Of a stretch of DNA of 8,793 nucleotides, positions 1 through 5,965 are shown in pieces. Position numbers and translations under genes: made by a program. Below the pieces are notes generated by a model that was not told where the DNA came from, ran no database searches, and saw only the letters and a list, made by a program, of their open reading frames with translations. Source of the stretch: Chloroflexota bacterium. Lineage in GTDB: Bacteria > Chloroflexota > Anaerolineae > Aggregatilineales > UBA2796. Where the stretch lies: contig RFIM01000145.1 of assembly GCA_003695215.1 (NCBI GenBank), forward strand, positions 1-8,793. The letters run 5' to 3'. Position 1 is the stretch's first letter, and the number at the start of each line of letters is the position of its first letter.

Positions 1-224
1 ACCTGCTCGCCGAAGTCGCTCAGAATTGCATTGACGACCACAATGCCGCCGCATAGCGTCGAGATCATCAGCGAGCCAAGCAGCACGGCGCAGCCGAGCA
101 ACCATAGGTGCCATGGGCGCCTTCTGGGCAGCCGCTGCAGCATGTAAGGCATCTGTGCTGGCGGCGGCACGCGAGAGTTGGCCGATGGCGTGTCATTGTA
201 GCGCGAAGGCGGATTAGGCCGCAT
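1..224 (-). CDS. N-terminus of an unidentified single-pass membrane protein (partial, runs off left edge)
   Basis: The reading frame opens at an ATG (bases 222-224) and stays open for 74 codons to the left edge. An in-frame TGA nine bases before the ATG rules out a longer N-terminus. Residues 1-30 are rich in Pro, Ser and Asn. A basic patch, RLPRRR, sits at residues 31-36. A strongly hydrophobic stretch at about 39-67 (starting WHLWLLGCAVLLG) is a membrane helix or uncleaved signal anchor, so the N-terminus is probably cytoplasmic and the missing part outside. An AAGGA sequence at 227-231 resembles a ribosome binding site but lies only two bases from the ATG. Function cannot be assigned from this fragment. 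It is divergent from the SGNH hydrolase gene. A shorter overlapping frame on the same strand looks like a shadow because it lacks the basic-then-hydrophobic organisation. Confidence 0.55.
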   Translation of the reverse strand, partial: MRPNPPSRYNDTPSANSRVPPPAQMPYMLQRLPRRRPWHLWLLGCAVLLGSLMISTLCGGIVVVNAILSDFGEQ

Positions 225-411
225 GTTCCTTCACTTTCCACAGCGCTGAGCATTGCCAACATTGTAGCATAGCTTGTGCAGCGCGCTTATCAAGCATGCC
301 GCGGGCGTAGGGCAAGCGCCTGATCGCCAAAAATCGCTTTTTGCGGTATTTTGAGCACCAGGTGAACGCCCAAGTGACTTTTTAAGAGACCTCGGGAGGG
401 AATGTGCCGCT
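225..411. other. Divergent intergenic region (187 bases)
   Basis: This non-coding stretch separates the leftmost membrane protein gene from the SGNH hydrolase gene. It holds the candidate minus-strand promoter described separately. It also holds a short AT-rich inverted repeat at about 328-343 (CAAAAA, four-base loop, TTTTTG) and a small palindrome, CACC-A-GGTG, at 356-364. I found no convincing -35/-10 pair for the plus-strand gene. The purine-rich GGGAGGG at 394-400 is the likely ribosome binding site for the ATG at 412, with a rather long gap of 11 bases. Confidence 0.5.
261..293 (-). promoter_or_regulatory. Candidate sigma-A-type promoter for the leftmost gene
   Basis: Read on the minus strand there is an extended -10 element, TGCTACAAT (bases 269-261). 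A TTGATA sequence lies upstream at 293-288. The TTGATA to TACAAT spacing is 21 bases, which is long. An overlapping TATGCT (271-266) would be 16 bases from the same -35 box. A start near base 254 would give a leader of about 30 bases before the ATG at 224. The call rests on motif match only. Confidence 0.4.
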
Positions 412-1686
412 ATGAGGCACATACGTATTTTCTGGTTGTGCAGCATGCTGCTGATTGCCATCAGCCTGTTCATGCAGGCGCCAAACGAACGTCTGAATGT
501 GCGTGCCCAAGGCGATGCTTCAAAGATTACCCGCACACCTTTGCCGACCAACACACCGCGCCCAAGCCGCACGCCAACGCCCTTGCCGACGCCCACCGAG
601 ACGCCGACGCCGACGCCGCTTGTGGCGCGGCTGTGTATTGACTGCAACCGCGTGCGCCTGCGCGGCACGCCTGGCACTGCAGGCGAGATTCTGACCGTCC
701 TCGATCCTGCAGCGCAGCTGACTGTGATCGGGCGCACAGCTGATAACCAATGGCTGCAGGTCTTGGTCTCGCCCGGCGTCTCGCGCGGCTGGGTCTCGGC
801 GCTGTTTGTGCGCTTACCCGATCTCAGCCCGATCCCAGCGGAACGCATCGCTCAGCTGCCTGTGCAAGGCGTGGCTATCGAGGCCAGCCCGACGCCAACT
901 ACAGCCTTCACTGCTAGCGTGCCGCCTTGGCTGACTGGGATCAGCTCGCGCACACGCGCCATCTACCTGCGCGGGCAGCAACTCGGCAATCGGCGCAATG
1001 TCTTCTCCAAAGTCGGCGATAGCATCACAGCGGCGCCCCATTTCTTATATCCAATTGGCTTCGGGCAATACGAGCTAGGCGCCTATGGCAATCTCGCCAA
1101 TGTGATCAGCTTCTTCTCGCAAGAGAACGCACGCGCAGGCAATTCGTTCGCCAATCAGTCTCTAGCTGCCCTCAGCGGTTGGACGGCTGACAAGCTACTG
1201 ACGCCCGGCTTCGCCTATCCTGAGATTTGCGGCACGGATATTCCATTGGTTTGCGAGTACAAACACACTCGCCCGTCGATCGCGCTGATCTTGATCGGCT
1301 CGAACGATAGCGGCAGTGGCTCGCCTGAAGTCTTCGCCGATCACTTGCGCCAAATTGTCGAAATCTCGCTTGAGATGGGCGTGATTCCTGTCCTCAGCAC
1401 TATTCCGCCTAAGAACTTCGACGAGAACCAAGAGCAGCGCGTCCAGGCATGGAACAACGTGATCCGCGCCATTGCCGCGCAGTATGAAGTGCCGCTGTGG
1501 GACTACTACGCCAACATGGTCAACTTGCCGAATCGTGGCATCAGCAGCGATGGGCTGCATCCTTCGGTGCCACCTGATGGCGCTGCTGCGCGCTTCACAC
1601 CTGAGAACTTGCAGTATGGTTACACTGTGCGCAATCTCAATGCCCTGCAGGTGCTGGACGCGCTGCTGCGCACTGTGATGTACTGA
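412..1686 (+). CDS. Exported SH3b-domain SGNH/GDSL-type hydrolase
   Basis: Predicted exported esterase- or deacetylase-like hydrolase of 424 residues. Residues about 6-21 form a hydrophobic signal segment, with a plausible cleavage after VRA (residue 32). Residues 41-70 are a Thr-Pro-rich linker. Residues about 71-135 read as a bacterial SH3 domain (NRVRLRGTPG, then QWLQV and RGWVSALFV), usually a ligand- or wall-binding module. A second short Thr-Pro segment (159-163) leads to an SGNH domain from about 173. The family blocks are visible: GDS at 202-204 with nucleophile Ser204, GSND at 296-299 with Asn298, and DGLH at 380-383 giving the Asp380/His383 pair. Cys273 and Cys281 could form a disulfide. 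The ATG at 412 follows a GGGAGGG ribosome binding site. The stop overlaps the queG start by one base. The substrate is unknown; envelope glycans, acylated polysaccharides or lipids are all possible. The hydrolase call is secure; substrate and location beyond export are inference. Confidence 0.85.
   Translation: MRHIRIFWLCSMLLIAISLFMQAPNERLNVRAQGDASKITRTPLPTNTPRPSRTPTPLPTPTETPTPTPLVARLCIDCNRVRLRGTPGTAGEILTVLDPAAQLTVIGRTADNQWLQVLVSPGVSRGWVSALFVRLPDLSPIPAERIAQLPVQGVAIEASPTPTTAFTASVPPWLTGISSRTRAIYLRGQQLGNRRNVFSKVGDSITAAPHFLYPIGFGQYELGAYGNLANVISFFSQENARAGNSFANQSLAALSGWTADKLLTPGFAYPEICGTDIPLVCEYKHTRPSIALILIGSNDSGSGSPEVFADHLRQIVEISLEMGVIPVLSTIPPKNFDENQEQRVQAWNNVIRAIAAQYEVPLWDYYANMVNLPNRGISSDGLHPSVPPDGAAARFTPENLQYGYTVRNLNALQVLDALLRTVMY
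532..621 (+). repeat. Thr-Pro linker-coding degenerate hexamer repeat
   Basis: These bases encode residues 41-70 of the SGNH hydrolase, a run of Thr-Pro and Leu-Pro pairs. At DNA level it is a degenerate six-base repeat, with three exact tandem copies of ACGCCG at 601-618. Such linkers separate domains on the outside of the cell. The exact copies could vary in number by slippage without breaking the frame. Its complement gives a Gly-Val-rich false reading frame on the minus strand. Confidence 0.7.
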
Positions 1687-2843
1687 TGGAGGCCGCCTTC
1701 GAGTCAGTGCGCCTGAAGGAACGCGCTCAGCAGCTGGGCTTCAGCATGCTGGGCGTGACTCGGGCGCTGCCTTCACCGCGCCTGGAGGCTTATTTGCGCT
1801 GGATCGCGACGGGCTATCATGGCACTATGGCGTACATGGCACGCGCGGATCGTGTGGCGCGCCGCCGCGACCTGAACGTGATCTTGCCGAATGTGCGCTC
1901 GCTGATCGTGGTCGGCTTGGCCTATCACACTCTGAATGTGCCTGCTGCAGTCCTGCGCGATCCGACGCGCGGGCGAATCGCCGCTTACGCTTGGGGCCTG
2001 GACTATCATGAGGTGATTGCTGCGCGCCTTGAGGCGCTAGCGGCATGGCTGCGCGCCGAATCTGGTGGCATGGCCTACCGCGTATACGTGGATACTGGCG
2101 CGATCTTAGAGCGTTCTCATGCGCAGCAGGCAGGCCTTGGCTTCATCGGCAAGAATACTGTGCTGATCGATCCCAAGCGCGGCAGCTACTTTCTGCTCGG
2201 CGAGCTGCTGACCGATCTGGCTTTCGATCGCTACGATGAGCCACATCGCGAGACCATGTGCGGCACATGCGTTCGCTGCCAGTCGGCTTGCCCAACAGCT
2301 GCTTTTCCGCAGCCTTACGTGCTGGACGCACGCCGTTGCATCAGCTATTTAACCATTGAGTACAAGGGCTATGTGCCGCGTGGGTTGCGCCCGTTGCTGG
2401 GCAATTGGATCATGGGCTGCGATATCTGCATGGATGTCTGTCCGTTCACGCGCTTTGCCACACCGACGCCTGAGCCTGCCTTTCAGCTGCGCGATATCGA
2501 GCGGGCTGCGCCGCGTTTAGCGCGCCTGCTGAGTTTGAGCGCCGCTGAGTTTGCCGCGTTTTTCGCAGGATCGCCCATCTTGCGCCTGAAGCATGAGCGC
2601 CTGCTGCGCAATGCCTGTATCGCTGCTGGCAACAGCGGCGATGCTAGCCTGTTGCCGCACCTGGATGCGCTGTTGGAGAGCGCCAGCCCGTTAGTGCGCG
2701 CTCATGCAGCATGGGCTGTAGCACGCCTGGCAGGTCGGGCGGCGCGTGAGGCGCTGCAGGCGGCGCTTGCACGTGAGACAGATGCAGAGTGTGCCACTGA
2801 GATTGAGACGACGCTTGCCGATCTGGATGCAGGGAGCCTATGA
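1686..2843 (+). CDS. queG: Epoxyqueuosine reductase QueG
   Basis: Cobalamin- and iron-sulfur-dependent cytoplasmic enzyme that reduces epoxyqueuosine to queuosine at wobble position 34 of tRNAs for Asp, Asn, His and Tyr, the last step of queuosine synthesis. The 385-residue protein has the family features in order. The N-terminal domain contains YHGTMAYM (44-51). YVDTGAILERSHAQQAGLGF (134-153) holds the catalytic Asp, here Asp136. The first cluster motif is Cys192, 195, 198 and 202, the last followed by Pro. The second uses Cys218 and Cys245, 248 and 252 (GCDICMDVCPF). The C-terminus from about 310 looks like HEAT-type helical repeats, as in full-length QueG. The ATG overlaps the preceding stop (TGATG) and has no clear ribosome binding site of its own, so translation may be coupled to the SGNH gene. 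No other queuosine gene is in the window. The 3' end overlaps the convergent glycosyltransferase gene by 6 bases. Confidence 0.95.
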   Translation: MEAAFESVRLKERAQQLGFSMLGVTRALPSPRLEAYLRWIATGYHGTMAYMARADRVARRRDLNVILPNVRSLIVVGLAYHTLNVPAAVLRDPTRGRIAAYAWGLDYHEVIAARLEALAAWLRAESGGMAYRVYVDTGAILERSHAQQAGLGFIGKNTVLIDPKRGSYFLLGELLTDLAFDRYDEPHRETMCGTCVRCQSACPTAAFPQPYVLDARRCISYLTIEYKGYVPRGLRPLLGNWIMGCDICMDVCPFTRFATPTPEPAFQLRDIERAAPRLARLLSLSAAEFAAFFAGSPILRLKHERLLRNACIAAGNSGDASLLPHLDALLESASPLVRAHAAWAVARLAGRAAREALQAALARETDAECATEIETTLADLDAGSL

Positions 2844-4043
2844 AGCCTGTGTGAGTGTGTGCCGCTCAACCAATTGATTGTACAGGTCGATCCATTCTGC
2901 CGCGACATTGCGAATATCGAAGTGACGGCTGATTTGATAGGCGCACTCGCCCATCTGACGGCGCGCCGCTTCGTTCTGGCAGAACCACACGATCGCTGCC
3001 GCTAGATCAGCTGGATTGTTCTCGGCAAGCACACCTGCCTGCTGATAATTCGGATACTCTTCCCACCAGTCGGCGCGCACGCCCAAGAACGGCTTGCGGC
3101 AGGCCATCGCTTCTGTCACAGAGAGCGGATTGGTATCGCTGAGCGAAGGCATGCCGAAAACGTCGAAGAGCGGTATGTAGCGCGGCAAGGCTTCATTAGG
3201 TACCTTGCCCAACAAATGTACTCGATCAGCGATCCTCGCTGTGATCGCCGCAAGCTCGGCGCGTGAGCTGCCATCGCCAATGACGATCCAATGCGCATCG
3301 GCGCCTTGCTGCACAGCGCAAACTAGCGCCTCAGCGAAGACCTCAAGGTTCTTCTCAGGCACAACACGCCCGACGTAGCCGAAGATGGTCGCCTCGGCGC
3401 TGATGCCCAGCTGTTCGCGGCGCAGCGCATCCGATGGCAGTTGTTCAAAACGCTGCAAGGCGATGCCATTGTGCACCACGCGCATCCGATGCGCGACTTC
3501 AGGCAACAGGCTCTGCATCCAGCGCAGCGCTGAGTACGAAGGCGCTGTGATCAAGTGGCTAGCGCGCATCATGTAGGTCATCTGCGCCTCAACATACAGC
3601 TTCAGCATCGGCCGCAGCACGCTCGACCAGCGCTCTTCGAGGTAGAGATCGTGCCGCGTGTGGTTGGTGAAGACGATAGGCCGATCCAAGTGCTTGGCCA
3701 TGCGCAGCGCCACAAGCGCGATGTTGAAGGGATCGTTGATGTGGAAGACGCTGAGCGTCCGCGCCACGAGCGAGGACGGCCGATCTAGCATCAGCGCGCT
3801 ATGAAAGGAGCTGCTGCCGAGCGGCACGCCGCGAGTCACCCAGACGTTTGGGCGCGCGCTTTCTTGGCTGCCAAAGGTGAAGACGTGCGCATCTTGCCCT
3901 TGTGCCAAGAGCTCTTCATGCAAGTTGCTCAGCACGATGCTGACGCCGTTGATGATCGGCGGAAAACTATCGGTAAACAGCCCGATTCTGAGTCTATCGG
4001 CAGTGTTGGTGCGGCGTTTGCGAGAGAAAGTCAAGCCAAGCAC
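2838..4043 (-). CDS. GT4-family (GT-B fold) glycosyltransferase
   Basis: Predicted retaining glycosyltransferase of 401 residues that uses a nucleotide-sugar donor at the cytoplasmic side of the membrane. The N-terminal half carries the acceptor-domain pattern RIGLFTDSFPPIINGVS (19-35), followed by HINDPF (101-106) and FTNHTRHDLY (125-134). The C-terminal half has VHNGI (190-194), FGYVGRVVPEKN (221-232) with the donor-binding Arg226 and Lys231, and SDTNPLSVTEAMA (302-314). In that last motif Asp303 and Glu311 take the place of the usual E-x7-E. The pattern resembles diacylglycerol glucosyltransferases and related lipid or mannosyl transferases, but donor and acceptor cannot be read from sequence. 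The start is GTG: an in-frame TGA lies 12 bases upstream, leaving no earlier start. A weak GAGG lies 10 bases before it. There is no signal peptide. It is divergent from tyrA and has its own probable promoter. Confidence 0.88.
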   Translation of the reverse strand: MLGLTFSRKRRTNTADRLRIGLFTDSFPPIINGVSIVLSNLHEELLAQGQDAHVFTFGSQESARPNVWVTRGVPLGSSSFHSALMLDRPSSLVARTLSVFHINDPFNIALVALRMAKHLDRPIVFTNHTRHDLYLEERWSSVLRPMLKLYVEAQMTYMMRASHLITAPSYSALRWMQSLLPEVAHRMRVVHNGIALQRFEQLPSDALRREQLGISAEATIFGYVGRVVPEKNLEVFAEALVCAVQQGADAHWIVIGDGSSRAELAAITARIADRVHLLGKVPNEALPRYIPLFDVFGMPSLSDTNPLSVTEAMACRKPFLGVRADWWEEYPNYQQAGVLAENNPADLAAAIVWFCQNEAARRQMGECAYQISRHFDIRNVAAEWIDLYNQLVERHTLTQAS

Positions 4044-4109
4044 GGTTTTTCTGCCTCACTGACATTTACTGAGATGTACAACTGGCACATGGCACAACTT
4101 CATGGACGA

Positions 4110-4149
4110 TGCGTCGTGAATCTATAACACGCCGAGCGGCATCGACGCA
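4110..4149 (-). repeat. Inverted repeat in the glycosyltransferase leader
   Basis: TGCGTCG at 4110-4116 and CGACGCA at 4143-4149 are perfect 7-base inverted repeats separated by 26 bases. A smaller stem, GCC-GAGC-GGC (4131-4140), lies between them. If the promoter at 4158-4186 is used, both arms fall at the 5' end of the transcript and could fold. A DNA operator is the alternative reading. No known riboswitch pattern is recognised. Confidence 0.35.
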
Positions 4150-4157
4150 CGCATTCT

Positions 4158-4186
4158 ACTCTAAGGATTGCGGTCAGGCTTGTCAA
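4158..4186 (-). promoter_or_regulatory. Probable sigma-A-type promoter for the glycosyltransferase
   Basis: On the minus strand a perfect -35 box, TTGACA (4186-4181), is followed after exactly 17 bases by TAGAGT (4163-4158), which matches the -10 consensus at four of six positions. A start near base 4151 would leave a leader of about 107 bases before the GTG at 4043. This is the best -35/-10 pair in the window. Confidence 0.6.
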
Positions 4187-4216
4187 TGGGCAGGTGGTAG
4201 GCTGAGCTGCCTGCGC

Positions 4217-4232
4217 TATAATCTGCGGCATG
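4217..4232 (+). promoter_or_regulatory. -10 box of a probable leaderless tyrA promoter
   Basis: A perfect TATAAT (4217-4222) ends seven bases before the tyrA ATG at 4230. The expected transcription start therefore falls on or within a base or two of the start codon. There is no purine-rich ribosome binding site before the ATG, as a leaderless message would predict. A clear -35 box is missing; TGGTAG (4195-4200, 16-base spacing) is a poor match. Confidence 0.55.
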
Positions 4233-5075
4233 AAAGCCCTGAGCGAAGTACATCTCTGCATCATTGGCACAGGCTTAATGGGCGCATCGTTAGCTTTGGC
4301 GTTGCGCGGCAAGGTGCGCCATTTGCACGGCATCGATCCTGATCCGAGTGCGGCGCTGCACTTCGATTCGTTCTCTGCGGATCTGAACAGCCTGTACAAC
4401 GCCGATGTGATCGTCTTGGCGGCGCCGTTGCGCGTCATCCTCAGGCTTTTGCCGCAGGTAGGCGCGCTAGCGCCTGCCAACGCGCTAATCACAGACCTTG
4501 GCAGCGTCAAGGCGCCGATTATCGCGGCGATGGATCAACTGCCGCCGCGTGTGCAAGCCATTGGCGGGCATCCGATGTGCGGCAAGGAGCTGAGCGGCGC
4601 CGCTGCCGCCGATCCGACGCTCTATCATGGCTGCACCTATGTGTTGTGCGCCGCTGAGCGCACCTCACAAGCCGCGATCAGCTTCATGGAGACTCTCGTA
4701 CGCGCCATTGGCGCGCAGCCGCTTCAGCTGGCGCCCGAAGCCCACGATCAGGCTGTGGCGCACATCAGCCACTTGCCATACCTGCTCAGCGTGGCGCTGA
4801 TGCTGAGCGCCGCTGAGGTCGATGACGAGCGGCTGTGGCAATTGGCTTCCAGTGGCTTCCGCGATACCTCGCGGCTGGCTTCAAGCGATGTGACCATGAT
4901 GGGCGACGTCGTCACGAGCAATCGCGCAGCCCTGCTGGGCGCATTGACGCGCTATGCTGCGCACCTTGCGCGCCTACAAGCGCTCTTGGCTTCTGAGGAT
5001 GATTCGGCGCTGCGCGCTGCGCTTGAGGCAGCGCGCCAAGCGCGCCAAGCGTGGCTTCGCTACAAAGGAAGGTGA
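4230..5075 (+). CDS. tyrA: Prephenate (or arogenate) dehydrogenase
   Basis: NAD(P)-dependent oxidative decarboxylase on the tyrosine branch of aromatic amino acid synthesis, cytoplasmic. The 281-residue protein starts with a Rossmann domain: GTGLMG (13-18) and Asp36 at the end of the second strand, which favours NAD over NADP. The family signatures follow: DLGSVK (89-94), GGHPMCGKE (112-120) with conserved His114, AHISHLPY (177-184) with His181, and SGFRDTSRLASSD (208-220). The C-terminal part is helical. There is no ACT domain and no fused chorismate mutase, so feedback control through an ACT domain is not expected. Prephenate versus arogenate use cannot be decided from sequence. The ATG at 4230 is preceded by a consensus -10 box at leaderless spacing. 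The stop lies five bases before the proposed aroE start, so the two genes probably share a transcript. Confidence 0.93.
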   Translation: MKALSEVHLCIIGTGLMGASLALALRGKVRHLHGIDPDPSAALHFDSFSADLNSLYNADVIVLAAPLRVILRLLPQVGALAPANALITDLGSVKAPIIAAMDQLPPRVQAIGGHPMCGKELSGAAAADPTLYHGCTYVLCAAERTSQAAISFMETLVRAIGAQPLQLAPEAHDQAVAHISHLPYLLSVALMLSAAEVDDERLWQLASSGFRDTSRLASSDVTMMGDVVTSNRAALLGALTRYAAHLARLQALLASEDDSALRAALEAARQARQAWLRYKGR

Positions 5076-5083
5076 AAGGCTTG
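5064..5083 (+). promoter_or_regulatory. Ribosome binding site that decides the aroE start
   Basis: AAAGGAAGGTGA (5064-5075) overlaps the tyrA stop and contains AGGTGA, an exact match to part of the anti-Shine-Dalgarno complement. It lies five bases before a TTG at 5081. Two other in-frame starts, GTG at 5051 and GTG at 5072, lie upstream. The first has no such site and the second sits almost on top of it. The TTG is therefore preferred, although the GTGA overlap at 5072-5075 is a real alternative. Confidence 0.5.
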
Positions 5084-5962
5084 AACGACCGCATTGCTCA
5101 TATTGACGGTCAAACTCAGCTGGTCGGCATTATCGGCTATCCTGTGGCGCATTCGCTCTCGCCTGAGATGCACAACGCGGCCTTTGCCGAGCTGGGCATG
5201 AATTGGCGTTATGTGCCGCTCTTGGTGGCGCCTGATCGGCTGGCAGATGCGCTGCGCGGCGTTTTGGCGCTTGGCTTTCGCGGCGTGAATGTGACCGTGC
5301 CACACAAAGTGGCTTGCATTCCATACTTGGATAGCGTGACGGAAGCTGTCACTATCGCGGGCGCCGTGAATACCATTCGGATCGATGCCAGCCAAGGCAA
5401 GCTGGAAGGCCTGAACACTGATATGAGCGGCTTCTTAGCCGATCTAGCTGTCAATCGGATCAGCGTCGGCGAAGATTCGCACGTGGTGATTCTAGGTGCA
5501 GGCGGCGCGGCGCGCTCGATTGGCGCGGGCTTGGCGCGCAGCGGCGCGCGCATCGTCTTCGTCAATCGGACGCTGGAACGCGGCTTGGAGATCGTCGAAT
5601 TCCTGCGCTCGACCTGGGAAAGCTGCAACGTTGAGGCTGTTGGCTTGGATCGCTTAGCCGAAGTCAGCCGTGAGGCAACGCTGATCGTCAATGCGACATC
5701 GGTCGGCATGTTTCCTTACACGGATAGCTCGCCGTGGCGCGAAGGCGTGCCGTTCCCGAAGCAAGCCGTGCTGTACGACACTATCTACCGCCCGCTGCAG
5801 ACCAAACTCATGCGCGATGCTGAGCGCAGTGGCCTGCGCGTGATCGGCGGCTTGGGCATGTTGGTCTATCAAGGCGCTGCCGCTTTTGAGATGTGGACGG
5901 GCAAAAAGCCGCCCATTGAACTCATGCGCCAGGTCTGTTTGCAGCGCCTGAGCCAGAGCTAG
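5081..5962 (+). CDS. aroE: Shikimate dehydrogenase (NADP+)
   Basis: Reduces 3-dehydroshikimate to shikimate with NADPH in the shikimate pathway, cytoplasmic. From the preferred TTG start it has 293 residues, a normal length. The substrate domain shows GYPVAHSLSPEMHN (19-32) with the shikimate-binding Ser25 and Ser27, VTVPHK (71-76) with catalytic Lys76, NT (97-98), and LNTD (111-114) with catalytic Asp114. The nucleotide domain shows GAGGAARS (139-146), NRT (162-164, typical of NADP binding), NATSVGM (204-210) and GLGMLVYQGAAAFEMWTG (257-274) with Gln264. All key residues are present. A start at 5051 would add ten residues overlapping tyrA, and one at 5072 would add three. The gene follows tyrA in a likely two-gene operon, though other pathway genes are not adjacent. 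Its stop is three bases from the convergent DUF1980 gene end. Confidence 0.95.
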   Translation: MNDRIAHIDGQTQLVGIIGYPVAHSLSPEMHNAAFAELGMNWRYVPLLVAPDRLADALRGVLALGFRGVNVTVPHKVACIPYLDSVTEAVTIAGAVNTIRIDASQGKLEGLNTDMSGFLADLAVNRISVGEDSHVVILGAGGAARSIGAGLARSGARIVFVNRTLERGLEIVEFLRSTWESCNVEAVGLDRLAEVSREATLIVNATSVGMFPYTDSSPWREGVPFPKQAVLYDTIYRPLQTKLMRDAERSGLRVIGGLGMLVYQGAAAFEMWTGKKPPIELMRQVCLQRLSQS

Positions 5963-5965
5963 CCG

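Noticed and set aside
68..262. 64-codon minus-strand frame at the left edge
   Set aside because: It overlaps a frame that stays open to the edge and encodes a basic patch followed by a membrane helix. Only one of the two is likely real.
328..352. AT-rich inverted repeat as an intrinsic terminator
   Set aside because: The stem is only six pairs of mostly A-T with no following U-run, and no gene ends here; both neighbours diverge.
402..641. Plus-strand frame starting at the ATG ten bases before the SGNH start
   Set aside because: It is out of frame with the SGNH domains, short, and without recognisable content. The ATG at 412 gives a signal peptide and intact protein.
231..848. 205-codon minus-strand frame with a Gly-Val repeat stretch
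   Set aside because: It is the complement of the Thr-Pro linker and SH3b region of the SGNH gene, and the repeat follows from that composition. It has no family motif.
4180..4222. TTGTCA at 4180-4185 as the -35 box for the tyrA TATAAT
   Set aside because: The spacing would be 31 bases, far too long. On the opposite strand the same bases form the TTGACA of the glycosyltransferase promoter.
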